Shown: positions 25,301 through 33,484 of the stretch, piece by piece
Layout: the number at the start of each line of letters is the position of its first letter
How positions within the stretch are numbered: the stretch's first letter is position 1
Assembly (NCBI GenBank): GCA_003598015.1
Contig: QZKE01000075.1
Coordinates: 1 to 33,763, forward strand
Source: Actinomycetota bacterium
Lineage (GTDB): Bacteria > Actinomycetota > Geothermincolia > Geothermincolales > RBG-13-55-18
DNA: 33,763 nucleotides
Direction: 5' to 3'
Notes under the pieces: model-generated
What the model was told of the DNA's origin: nothing
Databases searched by the model: none
The model's input: only the letters and a program-made list of their open reading frames with translations
Translations under genes and position numbers: made by a program

Positions 25301-27943
25301 CTAGACCAGGCGTAGCTCGCGAACTCGGTTCGCGGCTTGTAAGCGATTGGTTACATTCAACTTCTGAAAGATGTTGCTGACGTGCTTCTTGACCGTATTT
25401 TCCGATATATACATCTGCGTGGCGATCTCATTATTGGATGCACCCGCGACGACGAGCCGCAGCACCTCGACCTCCCGCCCGGTCAGCGGTTCGACCAGTT
25501 CCTTCCCGGTCAGCGGAAGAATCCCGGCTTCTTCCTCGAACGCAGCCCGCAGTCTTTCCGTATATGCAGCGTCAATCTCGGTCGAATCAGACCGGAATAA
25601 CAGTTCCGCTACGGGCATCCCTTCGTCGAGGAACGTCCGCAGGTATCCTCCCGATGCTCCCATTGCCAGAGCCCTCTCGAACACGATCATCGCATTTTCG
25701 TGCCGTTTCTGCATCGCGAACGCGATCGCCTGCAGGACGAGGATCTCGATGACCACTCCGCCGCGTCCGGCGGACTCCGCCGCGGTCATGAGTTGCTCCA
25801 GCAGCTGCAAGGCCTCGCCGGGCCTTCCCATCGAGATAAGTACTCGAACCAGGGTAAGGTGCGCCGTCTCATGTTCGTAGAGCGGCGGATCACTGCAGGT
25901 CAAACCGCAATATTGAGACCACTTTACCGCCGCGGTGAGATCCCCCTGCAGTAACCATATACGTGCCTGGTACGCCCTCATCGTCGCGATGAGGTCCGCT
26001 TCCTTTACGGGATGCAACACTTCGGTCGCCTTGTCCAGTTCGGCAAGGGCTTTCTCGTAGTCGCCGCGTGACTCGAACACGTGAGACATGGCGGCATGCA
26101 CCTGGGCCAGGAGAAAGCCGAACCGCTCCCTCCGATCGCACCACTCCAGATGGTCCATCGCCGCCTCGAGATCATTCCATTCCCAAAGCACCAAGGCTTT
26201 ACCCAGGTGTCCCAGTACACTCGGTGGATAACATTGTTTTTCTATCGCATTGTCGATCACCTGGTTGAAGAATCCGGCCGCCTGATGGAGCCGTCCCGCC
26301 AGAACGTATGTAAGCCCCAATATCTCGCTCGCCATCAGGGACACCAGCAGGTTGTCGGATGCATGAGCCAGGGAACGCGCCTCGGAAAGAGCTTCCAGCG
26401 CCCGCTCAACCTCACCCTTCAAATAAAAAGCCTCGCCGAGAAAGAGGTTGACCACGCTGCGCAGAAACAAGTCATCCGGGGACAAGACTGCGAGAGCCCT
26501 CCGGGATAATGCAACCGCTCCGTCCAGGTCCCTGTTCAGACAAGCGGCATGCGCCCGCATGCTCAGCACGTAGCCAAGGTTCGCCTTATCGACCACCGCG
26601 CTTTCAGCCCTCTGCAGCGGGCGCTCGCGGATTATCCCCGTCACCAGGAATGCCGACGCGTACCAGAGGCATAGCTGCGGGTCCTCGAATAAGATCTCCT
26701 CGGGGATCGCGCCCAGCCAGCGCGCGAGGGTGAGGTGTTGTCCATGGGTGAGCATGGACACTGCTACCGGCCTCACCAGTTGGATCACCTGGTCGAACTC
26801 ATTGGCAGCCAGCGCGTGCTCGATCGCTTCGGCAGTCAGACTATTCCGCTCGAACCAAGCGGCCGCCTGGCGATGCAGCTCGACAACGCGGTCGGGATGA
26901 TCCCGGCTCAGCCTGTGGAGCAGAAATTCCGAGAAGAGCTGATGATAACGATACCAGGTTCGCCTGTCATCCAGCGGGACGACGAACAGGTTCTCATGTT
27001 CCAAATGTTCCAACAGCCTCTGGCTTTGGGTCCTTCCCAGGACCTCGTCGCACATCGGTCCGGTCATGTGGTCGAGTATCGACGTCTCCAGGAGAAACGC
27101 CTGCGTGTCCGGTGGCTGGCACATGAAGATCTCCGCAAGCAGGAGATCCGCGAGGTGGCGGTGGCTGCCCTTGAACTCCCTGAGAGAATGCGATATATCC
27201 TCTTTGCGGCTCGCCGCCAGAACGGCAAGCTGCAGTCCGGCAATCCATCCTTCGGTCCGCGATTGCAGGAGGTCCAGATCATCCTGCGAAGGGCGGAAGC
27301 CGAGGTTCCTCTCCAGGAAAGCCATGGCCTCGCTGGAGGTAAGGCGCAGATCATCGGCACGGATCTCGACCAGCTCTCCCCGGCTGCGCATGGAAGCAAG
27401 TGGAAACGGTGGGTCGCTGCGCCCGGCAATTATCATATGCATGCTCGCCGGCATATTATCGAGCAGGAAAGAGACGCTGTCATGAACCTGGGGCGCGTTT
27501 ATGGAGGAGTAATTATCGAGTACGAGGAGGAAATCGTCCGGAATGGCCAGCACCTCGTTAGCAAGGGCCGCCATAACTATCTCCATGGCTCCGGGCTGGT
27601 GAGAATGCAGGATATCCAGGACACATTGACCCACGCCGGACCCTACAGTCTGCATGGCCGCCACGAGGTATTGCAGGAATAACGTCTGGTCGTTGTCACC
27701 CCCGTCCAGCGTCAGCCATCCCACGGGCATCCCGCATATTGGGACATACTGACTCAGGATGCTCGTCTTACCGAAACCGACGGGAGCGGACAGCAGTACC
27801 AGTTTCCTGCGCAGCCCCTTTTCCAGCAGATCTTCCAGCCGCGGTCGTCTTATGAGGTCGTCGCGTGCTCTGGGTACGAGCAATTTGATATACAATCGCG
27901 TGTTTGGGTAATCGCTGTCTTGCGGGGTGCCGTACAACCGCAT
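25301..27943 (-). CDS. MalT-like LuxR family transcriptional regulator (LAL type)
   Basis: An 880-residue signal-transduction ATPase regulator. Residues 53-60 (APVGFGKT) are Walker A in an N-terminal NTPase module. LLVLDNYSSIN is the Walker B region. The central part, about 400-790, is built of helical TPR-like repeats. The last 62 residues are a LuxR helix-turn-helix (LTGREVEVLRLVVAGASNNE and following). In MalT-like proteins ATP and an inducing sugar promote assembly on target promoters. ATG 27943 follows AAGGGG. A strong promoter lies at 27994-28022. It sits between two leftward sugar gene blocks and is a good candidate regulator of one or both, by inference from position. Confidence 0.9.
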   Translation of the reverse strand: MRLYGTPQDSDYPNTRLYIKLLVPRARDDLIRRPRLEDLLEKGLRRKLVLLSAPVGFGKTSILSQYVPICGMPVGWLTLDGGDNDQTLFLQYLVAAMQTVGSGVGQCVLDILHSHQPGAMEIVMAALANEVLAIPDDFLLVLDNYSSINAPQVHDSVSFLLDNMPASMHMIIAGRSDPPFPLASMRSRGELVEIRADDLRLTSSEAMAFLERNLGFRPSQDDLDLLQSRTEGWIAGLQLAVLAASRKEDISHSLREFKGSHRHLADLLLAEIFMCQPPDTQAFLLETSILDHMTGPMCDEVLGRTQSQRLLEHLEHENLFVVPLDDRRTWYRYHQLFSEFLLHRLSRDHPDRVVELHRQAAAWFERNSLTAEAIEHALAANEFDQVIQLVRPVAVSMLTHGQHLTLARWLGAIPEEILFEDPQLCLWYASAFLVTGIIRERPLQRAESAVVDKANLGYVLSMRAHAACLNRDLDGAVALSRRALAVLSPDDLFLRSVVNLFLGEAFYLKGEVERALEALSEARSLAHASDNLLVSLMASEILGLTYVLAGRLHQAAGFFNQVIDNAIEKQCYPPSVLGHLGKALVLWEWNDLEAAMDHLEWCDRRERFGFLLAQVHAAMSHVFESRGDYEKALAELDKATEVLHPVKEADLIATMRAYQARIWLLQGDLTAAVKWSQYCGLTCSDPPLYEHETAHLTLVRVLISMGRPGEALQLLEQLMTAAESAGRGGVVIEILVLQAIAFAMQKRHENAMIVFERALAMGASGGYLRTFLDEGMPVAELLFRSDSTEIDAAYTERLRAAFEEEAGILPLTGKELVEPLTGREVEVLRLVVAGASNNEIATQMYISENTVKKHVSNIFQKLNVTNRLQAANRVRELRLV

Positions 27944-27993
27944 CGCCCCTTGAGTTGGCTACTACTGCTTTGGAGTGTCCGTAGCATTCGACC

Positions 27994-28022
27994 ATTATAA
28001 TGATATGAGTGATCGTTTACAA
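27994..28022 (-). promoter_or_regulatory. Promoter of the LuxR family regulator gene
   Basis: On the minus strand a perfect TATAAT (27994-27999) and TTGTAA (28017-28022, 4 of 6) are spaced exactly 17 bases. The local sequence is AT-rich against a GC-rich background. The leader is about 45 bases. Confidence 0.65.
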
Positions 28023-28040
28023 TTTATCATTACTCACTCA
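28006..28040. promoter_or_regulatory. Inverted repeat spanning the regulator's -35 region
   Basis: TGAGTGA (28006-28012) and TCACTCA (28034-28040) are perfect 7-base inverted copies, 28 bases start to start, flanking the -35. This spacing would place two half-sites on nearly one face of the helix. It could be an autoregulatory site. Confidence 0.35.
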
Positions 28041-28240
28041 CACCGTCAAGAATGCGTACGGGGCGGTAGTGGGAGGTTGGATTTCCGTATCCGCCGCATC
28101 ACGACCACGGCCGCCATCACGCTTGGGAATAGGATAGGCGTCCGTCTATTACATGCTTCTTCCTGGAGGTTTCCTTGCGATCAGGTCACGGGCGGAGACA
28201 TCGCCGGGGCACGGCCGCCAACCCGGCGCGCGGGCTTAGC

Positions 28241-28474
28241 GGGGGGCAAGTAATGTGCCTCGGGCTTGCCAAGAGCCTTCACCAGTGCGGCATGGGTGTC
28301 GTCGTGATGAATATGGAACGGGAGTGCCCCGAGGTTGTCGAAGAACCAGGCGTACATGGGCCAGGCGTGGTATCTATCCGGCAGTTCCGCGCCGATCAGT
28401 ACACCACTCAGTTCCGCCACGGCGTTATGCAGCGACAACGTCTCCCTGCGTCGTTGGGAGTTTCCTGAGTCAAA
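28241..28474 (-). pseudogene. Remnant of a mannose-6-phosphate isomerase-like (cupin) gene
   Basis: In the 625-base gap between the regulator and the sugar cluster one minus-strand frame still encodes a recognisable internal piece. It contains AELSGVLIGAELP, WPMYAWFFDNLG, HIHHDD and GKPEA. This matches my memory of class I mannose-6-phosphate isomerase-like cupin proteins, with HxH metal ligands and the GKPE-type turn. The frame is closed by TGA at 28475-28477 upstream, where the N-terminal part should be. After HYLPP it runs into unrelated sequence, so both ends of the gene are missing. There is no good ribosome binding site. The rest of the gap (28041-28240 and 28478-28568) shows no gene. 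Confidence 0.5.
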
Positions 28475-28568
28475 TCAAGGGTTCAACGCGAAGGAGGCTG
28501 CCGACCCTGCTCGTGCCGGCTCCTTGCGCAGCTGTCAGTCCATGCATTATTTGCCATAGGTTGATCTC

Positions 28569-29555
28569 TCATCCATCCAGGCAGCTGCGCATCAGGGCCA
28601 GGTGGCGCGCGACCATTTCGAATCCACGTGGCTCCGTGTCCACAAGCCAGCCTTCATATTCGGAGCATACATATCCTTCGTATCCATTACCGGCGAGCAC
28701 TCCCAGGAATTCGTCGTATGCTATGCTGGGCTCCTCGCCATTCCCGGTGATGTCCCAGAACTTGCCGTGAACGTTTACGATGTGAGGCACGCAGGGTGCC
28801 AGGACCTTGGGATCCTCGAGCGAGCTCGTGAGGTAGAGGAGCTCGACGGCATCCTCGAAGATCTCGGGCGCTCCCATCCCGGCGAGCAGTTGCTTCATCC
28901 ACGCCAGGGAAAGGCCGGCGGACAGGTAGTCCTCCCCGGCGTCTATCGCGCCCGCTGGCATACCCATCCCGACACATTTATCCAGCAACCTTTGCGGCAT
29001 CCGGTCGACGAAAGCACCGGCGTCCGGCACGATACCGAAATACGGTGAGTCGATCTCCTGCAGTTTGGCCAGCGTCAGCCCATATTCCCCCATGTAATCG
29101 ATGCTGTAGGGGGCATGAATCTCAACGCCGATCTTGACTCCCAGTTCCTCGGCCACAGGCAGGCACGCCAGCTCGACCTCGAGCGGTATGTTCGGCCCGA
29201 CCACCATGACGGGACATGCGAGTTCGTGTGCGAACCTGAGTTCCCTCTTGAGATATGCAACCTGCTCGTCCTCCGTCAGCGTCTCACCCGTCTTGATGGC
29301 GGTATCCATGTACGCCCCGCAGCCGCTGCATGAGACAGTGAGGCCCTCCTTCTCAACGACCTTGCGGATTCTCTCCAACTCCCCGGCTGTCGTATGGGGC
29401 CAATTCGGAAAGTGCGTGGGATTGAGAAACTCCACCGCCTGCGCTCCCGTCTCCGCCGCTCTTGCTACCAGTTCCTCGAGCGCATATGCCCCGGACCTGA
29501 ACTCGTGCATGAAACTGAAAAGCGCTACAGCCATCTTGATACCGGTCTTGCTCAT
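28569..29555 (-). CDS. TIM-barrel protein, candidate C-glycoside deglycosidase alpha subunit
   Basis: A 328-residue AP_endonuc_2-type TIM barrel. The metal ligands appear to be E145 (VEIHAP), D178 (IVPDAG), H263 (NVHGKFWD) and E299 (CSEYEGW). The VHGKF and SEYEG blocks resemble, from memory, alpha subunits of bacterial C-glycoside deglycosidases (CarB/DfgA type). These bind a divalent metal and cleave the C-C bond of a 3-oxo C-glycoside. The gene for a DUF6379 protein, the beta-subunit family, lies 119 bases upstream on the same strand, which strongly supports this reading. An ordinary sugar isomerase is the alternative. ATG 29555 follows AAGGGG at 6 bases. It is the last intact gene of the cluster. 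Confidence 0.85.
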   Translation of the reverse strand: MSKTGIKMAVALFSFMHEFRSGAYALEELVARAAETGAQAVEFLNPTHFPNWPHTTAGELERIRKVVEKEGLTVSCSGCGAYMDTAIKTGETLTEDEQVAYLKRELRFAHELACPVMVVGPNIPLEVELACLPVAEELGVKIGVEIHAPYSIDYMGEYGLTLAKLQEIDSPYFGIVPDAGAFVDRMPQRLLDKCVGMGMPAGAIDAGEDYLSAGLSLAWMKQLLAGMGAPEIFEDAVELLYLTSSLEDPKVLAPCVPHIVNVHGKFWDITGNGEEPSIAYDEFLGVLAGNGYEGYVCSEYEGWLVDTEPRGFEMVARHLALMRSCLDG

Positions 29556-29674
29556 TTACATCCCCTTTTGTTCGGATCCGCAGTATCCTTCCCGACCTTA
29601 CACGGCCGTATCCCCGGGATGGCGCCTCTCGGGATCACCTACTGCCGCCGCATGCCCGCAATCCCGCCGTTCCC

Positions 29675-30100
29675 TCAAGTCAGTATCAGGCTCTTGACGG
29701 CGAGCGATCTGTCGTACATCGGCTTCTCCTCAGGATCCATCCTGGGCGTGGCCAACGCCTCGCATCGCAACTTCATCGAGATCATCACGGCGTGCTCTCC
29801 GGGCTGCAGCCCGCCGGGTTTTCTCCCCACGAGGTAAGCCCTCTTGTCCACGGACCACCAACGGTCGTAAAGGGGAGAGAGCTCGTCCAGCCCGAACCGC
29901 TCCCCGTCCAGTTCGAACCGGAGATCCTCTCCGCCCACCGCTTGCCCGTCGACCTGAAGGGCTATTTCCTCGATGCAAGAGAGTGGGAGCGCACGGTAGT
30001 AGGGTATCGACAGGCCTACGCGAAATCCAGTCACGCCTCCATTCTCCATGACGTTCTCAAGGCCGTCGTCTCCGATCATGAACTGCTCCAGCCCCAGCAT
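29675..30100 (-). CDS. DUF6379 protein, C-glycoside deglycosidase beta-subunit family
   Basis: A 141-residue beta-rich protein. The family pattern is clear: MIGDDGLENV, then GGVTGFRVGLSIPYYRALPL, IEEIALQVDG, LRFELDGERF, YDRWW, and KPGGLQPGEHAV. I recall this family as the small subunit of C-glycoside deglycosidases (CarC/DfgB/DgpB-like). There it packs on the TIM-barrel alpha subunit and helps form the active site. Some members may serve other 3-keto-glycoside-cleaving enzymes. ATG 30100 follows GGGGAGG at 8 bases. The Gfo/Idh/MocA gene ends 18 bases upstream and the matching TIM-barrel gene follows, so dehydrogenase, beta and alpha form one leftward operon. Confidence 0.85.
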   Translation of the reverse strand: MLGLEQFMIGDDGLENVMENGGVTGFRVGLSIPYYRALPLSCIEEIALQVDGQAVGGEDLRFELDGERFGLDELSPLYDRWWSVDKRAYLVGRKPGGLQPGEHAVMISMKLRCEALATPRMDPEEKPMYDRSLAVKSLILT

Positions 30101-30118
30101 CTTTCCATCCTCCCCGGA

Positions 30119-31162
30119 TCACAGGAGTGAAGAGACCTTGACTCTCTTCCCCTCGGCCGCCGATTGATATACCGCTTCCAACGTCGCCGCAACCCTCAAC
30201 AACTCATCGATGTCCCTCTCCCGCGCCTCGTCATCACCCCGCATCACCGCGAGGAAGTTCGCGATCTTCAATCTATGTCCCACGTACCCAGGCTTGACCA
30301 TGAGGTCGCTCGTGTCTACCATCTCGATGACCAGCCTCGGATCCCTGGTGGTGACGGTTATTATGCTGTGCTGCAGCTGGACGTCGATGAGCCCGCGCGT
30401 CCCGTATAGCTTGACGCAGGCACCTGCCTGGTCCATGGGCGTATGCTCGATCCAGCTGAGCTTGAGCATGCCGAGAAGGCCTTTTTCGTTCTGGAATACA
30501 ATCAACGCGATATCGTCCACGTTGCCCTGCTTGACCAGGGTGGCGACTTCAGCGCTTACCGTTTTTATCTCCCCGAAGAGATAGTTGATAACATCTACGG
30601 AATGATAGCCGGAATCGAGCAGGACCCCTCCCCCCGCTTTTTCCTTGTCGTAGACCCACTCGCCCATGCCCGGACTCAGGTACTCCGAGCCCGGCGAGGC
30701 GTATGACATGTACATGCTGTGGATCGGGCCTACCTTTTCGGATTCCATGATTTCCACTACCCTCTGTACGACCTCCGCGTGCCGCCAGTTGTTCATATGA
30801 GAAAGATGCACACCGGTCTTTCGACACGCATCAACCATGGCCTTCGCCTCGTCCAGGTTCCGGGAGATCGGCTTTTCGCACAGTACGTTGATCCCCCTGC
30901 CCGCCGCCTCTATGGTCATGGGGGCGTGCAGAAATACGGGGGTGGCGATCAATGCGACATCCGGCTCGACCTTGTCGTACATCTCCTTGTAATCCGTAAA
31001 CGCCGCCGGGATCCTGAACCTCCTGACCACCCTGTTCATCTGTTTTTCGTTGACGTCCGCGACGGCCACCAGTTCGGCTCCGGGTATTTCGCTAACCGCC
31101 TTTATGTGCCAGATGCCGATGCCGCCACAACCGATAAGGCAGAATCTGGTCCTCTCAGTCAA
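30119..31162 (-). CDS. Gfo/Idh/MocA family oxidoreductase, candidate glycoside 3-dehydrogenase
   Basis: A 347-residue NAD(P)-dependent dehydrogenase. The nucleotide loop GCGGIG is at residues 11-16 and EKP at 96-98 (CEKPISRN). The active-site block GGGVLLDSGYHSVD has D183, H187 and D190. In known C-glycoside and 3-keto-sugar pathways an enzyme of this family (DgpA type) oxidises the C3 hydroxyl of the sugar, which activates the glycosidic bond for cleavage. Its position directly upstream of the DUF6379 gene (18 bases) suggests that role here. The start is TTG 31162 behind AAGGGGAA; no ATG or GTG is better placed. The 109-base gap upstream contains one copy of a 47-base repeat. Confidence 0.9.
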   Translation of the reverse strand: MTERTRFCLIGCGGIGIWHIKAVSEIPGAELVAVADVNEKQMNRVVRRFRIPAAFTDYKEMYDKVEPDVALIATPVFLHAPMTIEAAGRGINVLCEKPISRNLDEAKAMVDACRKTGVHLSHMNNWRHAEVVQRVVEIMESEKVGPIHSMYMSYASPGSEYLSPGMGEWVYDKEKAGGGVLLDSGYHSVDVINYLFGEIKTVSAEVATLVKQGNVDDIALIVFQNEKGLLGMLKLSWIEHTPMDQAGACVKLYGTRGLIDVQLQHSIITVTTRDPRLVIEMVDTSDLMVKPGYVGHRLKIANFLAVMRGDDEARERDIDELLRVAATLEAVYQSAAEGKRVKVSSLL

Positions 31163-31213
31163 GACTTCCCCTTTCCTTCATTCGAGGCTTGTATACGGGA
31201 CCGATGATAATCT

Positions 31214-31260
31214 CCCACGCCGGCCTCGCCATCACACCAGCGGATAAGATCAAGGTTGTA
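31214..31260. repeat. 47-base repeat, copy inside the sugar operon
   Basis: This matches 33344-33390 at 33 of 47 positions without gaps, including CGCCATCAC and ATAAGA. It lies between the second TIM-barrel gene and the Gfo/Idh/MocA gene. It may be a binding site or a small dispersed repeat. Confidence 0.4.
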
Positions 31261-31271
31261 TTTGCATCACG

Positions 31272-32201
31272 TCAGCGATATATCGGCCGGAGAACCTGAT
31301 CGATGTACCACATGGTCAGCAGTATGGAGGCGAGCGGATCGGGCGTCCCGTCCAGCTCTATGGTTATCCAACCCTTGTACCCGTGTTTCTTCAGCAGCCC
31401 CCACAGAGCCGGGTAATCAACTTCGCCGGCGCCCGGCTCCCAGAACCAGCGGTGACCCGTGTCATGAAATTCCACCCCTTCGGCATAGCGCTCGCTCTCC
31501 GGGGCATGGGGGGTTTTCGTGTCTTTGAGGTGAAAGTACTTGATCCTGTCGTGGTATTTATCGTACAGGGCCACCGGGTCGACCCCCATGATGGCGACCT
31601 GGGCGGCGTCCAGGCAGTAACAGACGTACCGGGGATCGATCATCTCCATGAACCGCTCGAGCTCGTCCTTGTTGATGGCGCAGAAGAACTCCGTGTGGAT
31701 GCTGAGCTCGATCCCCTTCTCGAGCGCTCGCTTCCCGATCTCGGCCAGCACATCAGCGGTGTTCTGCAGCTCCTCCTGGGACAGGGGACCCATGCCATAA
31801 TACTGGCCGGCGGGCATGACGCACATGTTCGGAGCACTCATCTCGGCGGTCAGATCGATCATGACCTGGTTGTCCGCCAGGATCTTCGGGTGATTGGCCC
31901 TGTCGGTGGAGCCGAGCGCCAGGTAGAAGTTGCCGGTGATCTTCTCTATGCCCCTCTCCTTGGCGAATGCGGCGAATTCCCTGATCGGCCCGAATTTCTG
32001 TTCGAAATCCGTCACCTGCCAGAACATGGTGTCGATACCCTTGATCCCGGCCCCGACGATGCATCTTAGAACATGGTCCCAGTCCAGGTAATAGAAGGTA
32101 TTGCTGTAGTCCTCTCTTTCCCATTCGCTCCAGTCATTCAGCTTCAGATACTGTATCCATCCGAAAAGGTTCGTCTGGAGTCCGAACTTGATATTTTCCA
32201 T
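31272..32201 (-). CDS. TIM-barrel sugar phosphate isomerase/epimerase
   Basis: A 309-residue AP_endonuc_2-type TIM barrel with all four expected metal ligands: E171 (IHTEFF), D198 (CLDAAQ), H224 (YFHLKD) and E282 (TIELDG). It would act on a sugar or keto-sugar in the cytoplasm, probably as isomerase, epimerase or 3-keto-glycoside lyase/hydrolase. ATG 32201 (MENIKFGL) was chosen because GGGGGGTG lies before it, while the open frame upstream runs into the preceding gene. That gene ends 17 bases away, so the two are co-transcribed. It is only distantly similar to the other TIM-barrel proteins of the cluster. Confidence 0.87.
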   Translation of the reverse strand: MENIKFGLQTNLFGWIQYLKLNDWSEWEREDYSNTFYYLDWDHVLRCIVGAGIKGIDTMFWQVTDFEQKFGPIREFAAFAKERGIEKITGNFYLALGSTDRANHPKILADNQVMIDLTAEMSAPNMCVMPAGQYYGMGPLSQEELQNTADVLAEIGKRALEKGIELSIHTEFFCAINKDELERFMEMIDPRYVCYCLDAAQVAIMGVDPVALYDKYHDRIKYFHLKDTKTPHAPESERYAEGVEFHDTGHRWFWEPGAGEVDYPALWGLLKKHGYKGWITIELDGTPDPLASILLTMWYIDQVLRPIYR

Positions 32202-32218
32202 TTGCGCACCCCCCATCC

Positions 32219-33196
32219 CTAGGACTTCGCAATGACGTTGTCCAGGTACCAGCGTAGTTTCAGCAACGCCCTGTACACGTTCAACGTGCTCTTGGATCCG
32301 CAGTGAACCCACCCTTCATAACCTGTCTCCCGCAATGCCCGGTGGCACGCGGGCACGTCAATCCTGCCGTCTCCCAGGTCACAGTAGACACGTTGGGCTC
32401 CGGCGACAGGCGTCTCCGGGCTCTTCGAAAGATAGTTATCCCATTCATCTACGTACCAGGTGTCGCTGAAATGGACGAAGGCGATCCTGCCCGCATATTT
32501 CCTTATCAATTCCTCGGGATCCGCTCCCGCGATGGCAAGCTGGGCCAGGTCGGGACTGAACAATACGTTTTTCGCATCGGTCTTGCTCAACAGATCCTCG
32601 ATCCCAGTCCCACGCAGGAGACCCCAGAATTCGTTCCTCACGGCAACCTGGATGCCGTGTTGTGCGGCCTCCGCACCGATCTCGTCTATCAGGCCCGTTA
32701 TCTGCGGGAGATATTGTGCGGTGCATTCGTCTATCCCCACGCCACCCATGAGGTCCAGGAGCATTCCTATCTCGGGGGTTGGAGACACGACCAATCCATT
32801 TGCGCCGATTTGCCGGGCAAACTCGAGGGATTCCCGGGCCAGTCCCTTGAACATCTCGAAGAACAGGGGGTAGGGCGCTCCGGTGAATTTCATCAGGGTG
32901 GCGACGTCACTGGCGCTGACATGGGCGCTCACCACTTCATCGATCCCCTGTCCGTCGAGGAATGCAAGATATTCCTTGTGTCCCCCGTACTTGGATATCA
33001 TCACATAGGGATTTACCGGTACGCCGCTCCGTGCGAGCTCGAAGTTGTACGGGTTGCAGGGCAATTCGATCCCCCTGAAACCCGCCGCGGAGATGAGCTT
33101 GTAAAGCTCGTCCCAGTAAGATTTGGTCAACATGTGGTGAGTGTTGGGGCCGCAGAAATGCATATCGACCAGCTCTATGCTGCAACCAAATTCCAT
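32219..33196 (-). CDS. TIM-barrel sugar isomerase-like protein lacking one metal ligand
   Basis: A 325-residue AP_endonuc_2-type TIM barrel, the first gene of the leftward sugar cluster. Three of the usual ligands are present: E189 (VRNEFW), D216 (FSPDLAQ) and H242 (FVHFSD). At the fourth position, where the next gene has glutamate (GWITIELD), this one reads GWVHCGSK, with glycine 300 in place of the glutamate. H298 or C299 nearby might substitute, or the reaction may differ. ATG 33196 follows AAAGGAG at 8 bases. The next gene starts 17 bases after the stop. The 288 bases upstream hold a copy of the 47-base repeat and only weak promoter-like sequence. Confidence 0.87.
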   Translation of the reverse strand: MEFGCSIELVDMHFCGPNTHHMLTKSYWDELYKLISAAGFRGIELPCNPYNFELARSGVPVNPYVMISKYGGHKEYLAFLDGQGIDEVVSAHVSASDVATLMKFTGAPYPLFFEMFKGLARESLEFARQIGANGLVVSPTPEIGMLLDLMGGVGIDECTAQYLPQITGLIDEIGAEAAQHGIQVAVRNEFWGLLRGTGIEDLLSKTDAKNVLFSPDLAQLAIAGADPEELIRKYAGRIAFVHFSDTWYVDEWDNYLSKSPETPVAGAQRVYCDLGDGRIDVPACHRALRETGYEGWVHCGSKSTLNVYRALLKLRWYLDNVIAKS

Positions 33197-33343
33197 TACC
33201 TCAGCTCCTTTCTCTTCCAGTCCAACGTGGAAATCGCTGAGAGTGACGCAGATTCGGCTTCTGCCGCTTCAGCCTCCCCATTACCGCAACCGACTCCAGA
33301 TAGACTGTGGCTTATCGCCGATCCAGCAAGTGAATTCTAACCT

Positions 33344-33390
33344 CCGCCGCCGGTCGCGCCATCACTCCGGGGAATAAGAGGGGAGTAGTA
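33344..33390. repeat. 47-base repeat, copy upstream of the sugar operon
   Basis: The counterpart of 31214-31260 (33 of 47 identical, ungapped). It lies about 150 bases upstream of the first cluster gene, in the gap after the cut gene at the right edge. This is a plausible position for a regulatory site, but the function is unknown. Confidence 0.4.
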
Positions 33391-33484
33391 TATTCCATGC
33401 ACCGGGTGGCGCGGGCGGCCGCCGATCCACCGCGTCCTGTTGCGCTCCTCGAACCCGTTTCGCGGCCTGGAAGCGGTTGGCGCT

